Shown in pieces: positions 62,022 through 64,000 of a stretch of 64,000 bases of DNA (the first letter of the stretch is position 1; every line of letters begins with the position of its first letter). A model generated the notes under the pieces. It was not told the origin of the DNA, made no database searches, and was given only the letters and a program-made list of their open reading frames with translations. Position numbers and translations under genes: made by a program. This DNA comes from Maratus speciosus (taxonomy: Eukaryota > Arthropoda > Arachnida > Araneae > Salticidae): NCBI GenBank assembly GCA_963932465.1, contig OZ010800.1, forward strand, positions 34,710,352 through 34,774,351. Direction: 5' to 3'.

Positions 62022-62893
62022 GAAACGTGCTGATTTATTAGGAAACTTATTATCTGCCGTGCACCGAAATTTAATTCGAAAATATTGCGTGTTTTGTATT
62101 CGGTATATAGGTTTCCTAATTTTTTAACAATGGTTTAATTGTTGAAACAATATATTCAGTTTTACTTTATTTGACATTTCTAGAAATTCACACAGGCGAA
62201 CACCTTTAAAACCGAATAATCTTTACGTCATTCATTAGGAAATGTGCTTTTTTATTAGGAAATTAATTTTCAGCCGTGCACCAGAATTTAATTCGGAAAT
62301 ATTGCGTGTTTTATGTTCGAAATATCAGTTTCCAGGATTTACTAACAATAGTTTCATTGTTCAAACAATGTATTTCGTTTTGCTTTATTTTATATTTCTA
62401 AACATTCTCACATGCGGACGCCTTTAAAATCGAATAATTTTTTCGTCATTAATTACGAAATATGCTTATTTATTAGGAAATTAATTTTCAGCCGTGCACC
62501 GTAATTTAATTAGGAAATATTGAGTGTTTTGTATTCAGTATATCAGTTTCCAGGATTTTCTAACAATGGTTTAATTGTTGAAACAATATATTCGGTTTTA
62601 CTATTTTTTACATTTCTTAAAATGCACACCTGCGAACACATTTTAAACCGAATAATTTTTACACCATTCATTAGGAAATGTGCTTATTTATTAAGAAATT
62701 AATTTTGAGCCGTGCACCAGAATTTAATTCGGAAATATTGAGTGTTATATATTCGGTATATCAGTTTCCAAAATTTTCTAACAATAGTCTCATTGTTGAA
62801 ACAATGTATTGCGTTTTACTATTTTTTACATTTCTAAAAATTCACACAGGCGAACACCTTTTAAACCAAATAATCTTTACGTCATTCATTAGG
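62022..62893 (+). repeat. higher-order block 2, copy 2 (~4 monomers)
   Basis: Partner of 59843-60717, almost identical by eye. Together with block 1 it shows that the array evolves by segmental unequal exchange involving several monomers at once. Confidence 0.85.
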
Positions 62894-64000
62894 AAATGTG
62901 CTTATTTATTAGGAAATTAATTTTCAGCCGTGCACCAGAATTTAATTCGGAAATATTGCGTGTTTTATGTTCGAAATATCAGTTTCCAGGATTTACTAAC
63001 AATAGTTCATTGTTCAAACAATGTATTTCGTTTTGCTTTATTTTATATTTCTAAGCATTCACACATGCGGACGCCTTTAAAATCGAATAATTTTTTCGTC
63101 ATTAATTACGAAATATGCTTATTTATTAGGAAATTAATTTTCAGCCGTGCACCGTAATTTAATTCGGAAATATTGAGTGTTTTATATTCAGTATATCAGT
63201 TTCCAGGATTTTCTAACAATCTTTTAATTGATGAAACAATATATTCAGTTTTACTTTATTTGACATTTCTAAAAATTCACACAGGCGAACACCTTTAAAA
63301 CCGAATAATCTTTACGTCATTCATTAAGAAATGTGCTTATTTATTAGGAAATTAATTTTCAGCAGTGCACAAGAATTTAATTCGGAAATATTGCGTGTTT
63401 TATATTCGGTATATCAGTTTCAAGAATTTTCTAACAATATTTTCATTGTTGAAACAATGTATTCCGTTTTACTATTTTTTACATTTCTAAAAGTTCACAC
63501 AGGCGAACACCTTTTAAACCAAATAATTTTTAAGGCACTCATTTGGAAATGTGCTTATTCATTAGGAAATTAATTTTCAGCCGTGTATCGGAATTTATTT
63601 CAAAAATATTGAGTGTTTTATATTTGGTATAAAAGTTTCCACAATGCTTTAATTGTTGAAACAATATATTCAGTTTTACTTTATTTTACCTTTCTAAACA
63701 TTCACACAGGCGAACACCTTTAAAACCCATTAATTTTTTAATCATTCTTTAGGAAATGCGCTGATTTATTCGGAAACTTATTATCTGTCGTGCACCGAAA
63801 TTTAATTCGAAAATATTGCGTGTTTTGTATTCGGTATATAGGTTTCCATGATTTTTTAACAATGGTTTAATTGTTGAAACAATATATTCAGTTTTACTTT
63901 ATTTGACATTTCTAAAAATTCACACAGGCGAACACCTTTAAAACCGAATAATCTTTACGTCATTCATTAGGAAATGTGCTTATTTATTAGGAAATTAATT

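Larger units (their letters stand above)
41683..64000 (+). repeat. ~218-bp satellite array, ~100 monomers, runs off window
   Basis: Head-to-tail monomers of about 215-227 bp, mostly 218. Conserved blocks in order: AGGAAATGTGCTTATTTATT, AGGAAATTAATTTTCAGCCG, TGCACCGAAATTTAATTCG, AAATATTGCGTGTTTTRTAT, TCGGTATATAGGTTTCCATG, TTAACAATGGTTTAATTGTT, GAAACAATATATTC, GTTTTACTTTATTT, ACATTTCTAAAAATTCACAC, AGGCGAACACCTTTAAAACC and TAATTTTT. At least four variants of the CACACAGGCGAACACC block are interleaved (CACACGGGCGGACTCC, CACACATGCGGACGCC, CACACCTGCGAACACA). Because 218 is not a multiple of three, reading frames break at each unit; the many 60-113-codon plus-strand ORFs are repeat products. No transposon interrupts the array. 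Confidence 0.95.

Noticed and set aside
41931..63573. Dozens of 60-113-codon plus-strand ORFs in the satellite (MCLFIRKLIFS... and MSVLYSVYQF... types).
   Set aside because: They are the same reading frames of a 218-bp non-triplet repeat; frames end at each monomer junction and no coding signature beyond repetition is present.
41683..64000. CENP-B box in the satellite (GTTG-AAAC resemblance to TTCGTTGGAAACGGGA).
   Set aside because: The essential TTCG and CGGG positions are absent and one base is missing between the half-sites.
41683..64000. CRISPR array.
   Set aside because: Units are 218-bp full-length tandem repeats without unique spacers, in a eukaryotic context.

Overview
The window looks like intergenic heterochromatin from an animal nuclear genome. 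It is very AT-rich, full of poly-A/T tracts, and dominated by DNA transposons and a long satellite. I see no intact host protein-coding gene, rRNA, tRNA or CRISPR array. The mix of element families (Merlin/ISXO2-like, pogo/Tigger-like, Tc1/mariner, hAT, piggyBac, Helitron-like) and the CTCF-type motifs suggest an arthropod, and an arachnid is plausible. That assignment is an inference, not a species identification.

Region by region. Positions 1-5.7 kb: AT-rich DNA with three CTCF-like motifs (1.9-2.8 kb) and several short inverted-repeat elements. 5.7-13.7 kb: a dense transposon cluster, containing a pogo-like element (5764-6350), a 2.1-kb hAT-like element (6365-8469), a Merlin-type element with a broken transposase ORF (8910-10124), a piggyBac-like MITE (10360-10674), a pogo-like element carrying a minisatellite (10891-12037) and a hAT MITE (13023-13696). 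15.8-17.4 kb: two more Merlin-type elements. 17.6-18.4 kb: a repeat whose inverted partner lies at 31.2-32.1 kb; both contain a promoter-like GCGCATGCG palindrome and an ATGCG|GTAAGT splice-donor-like string. 18.98-20.05 kb: a Tc1-like element with long inverted termini. 20.9-23.6 kb: a ~31-bp minisatellite and a 146-bp tandem repeat. 24.1-27.6 kb: a 3.5-kb Helitron-like element on the minus strand. 28.65-29.0 kb: a nearly perfect palindromic mariner-type MITE. 34.4-35.0 kb: a fourth Merlin element interrupted by a hAT-like MITE. 36.0-39.1 kb: two Helitron-like elements only 30 bp apart.

41.68-64.0 kb (the window end): an uninterrupted head-to-tail satellite of about 218 bp, roughly 100 monomers, in several interleaved subfamilies with higher-order duplications (offsets of about 5690, 2616 and 2176 bp). 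Each monomer carries a short dyad (ATTGTT-GA-AACAAT). The left boundary is abrupt and the right end lies outside the window. The many short plus-strand ORFs here are by-products of the satellite, not genes.

The best supported and most informative results are the target-site duplications. All four Merlin-type elements have exact 8-bp duplications, the hAT elements have exact or near-exact 8-bp ones, the pogo/Tc1/mariner elements have TA, and the Helitron-like elements have A/T-flanked TC...CTAG termini. The candidate for something less ordinary is the satellite with its higher-order structure and dyad, which could be centromeric or pericentromeric. That is a hypothesis only.
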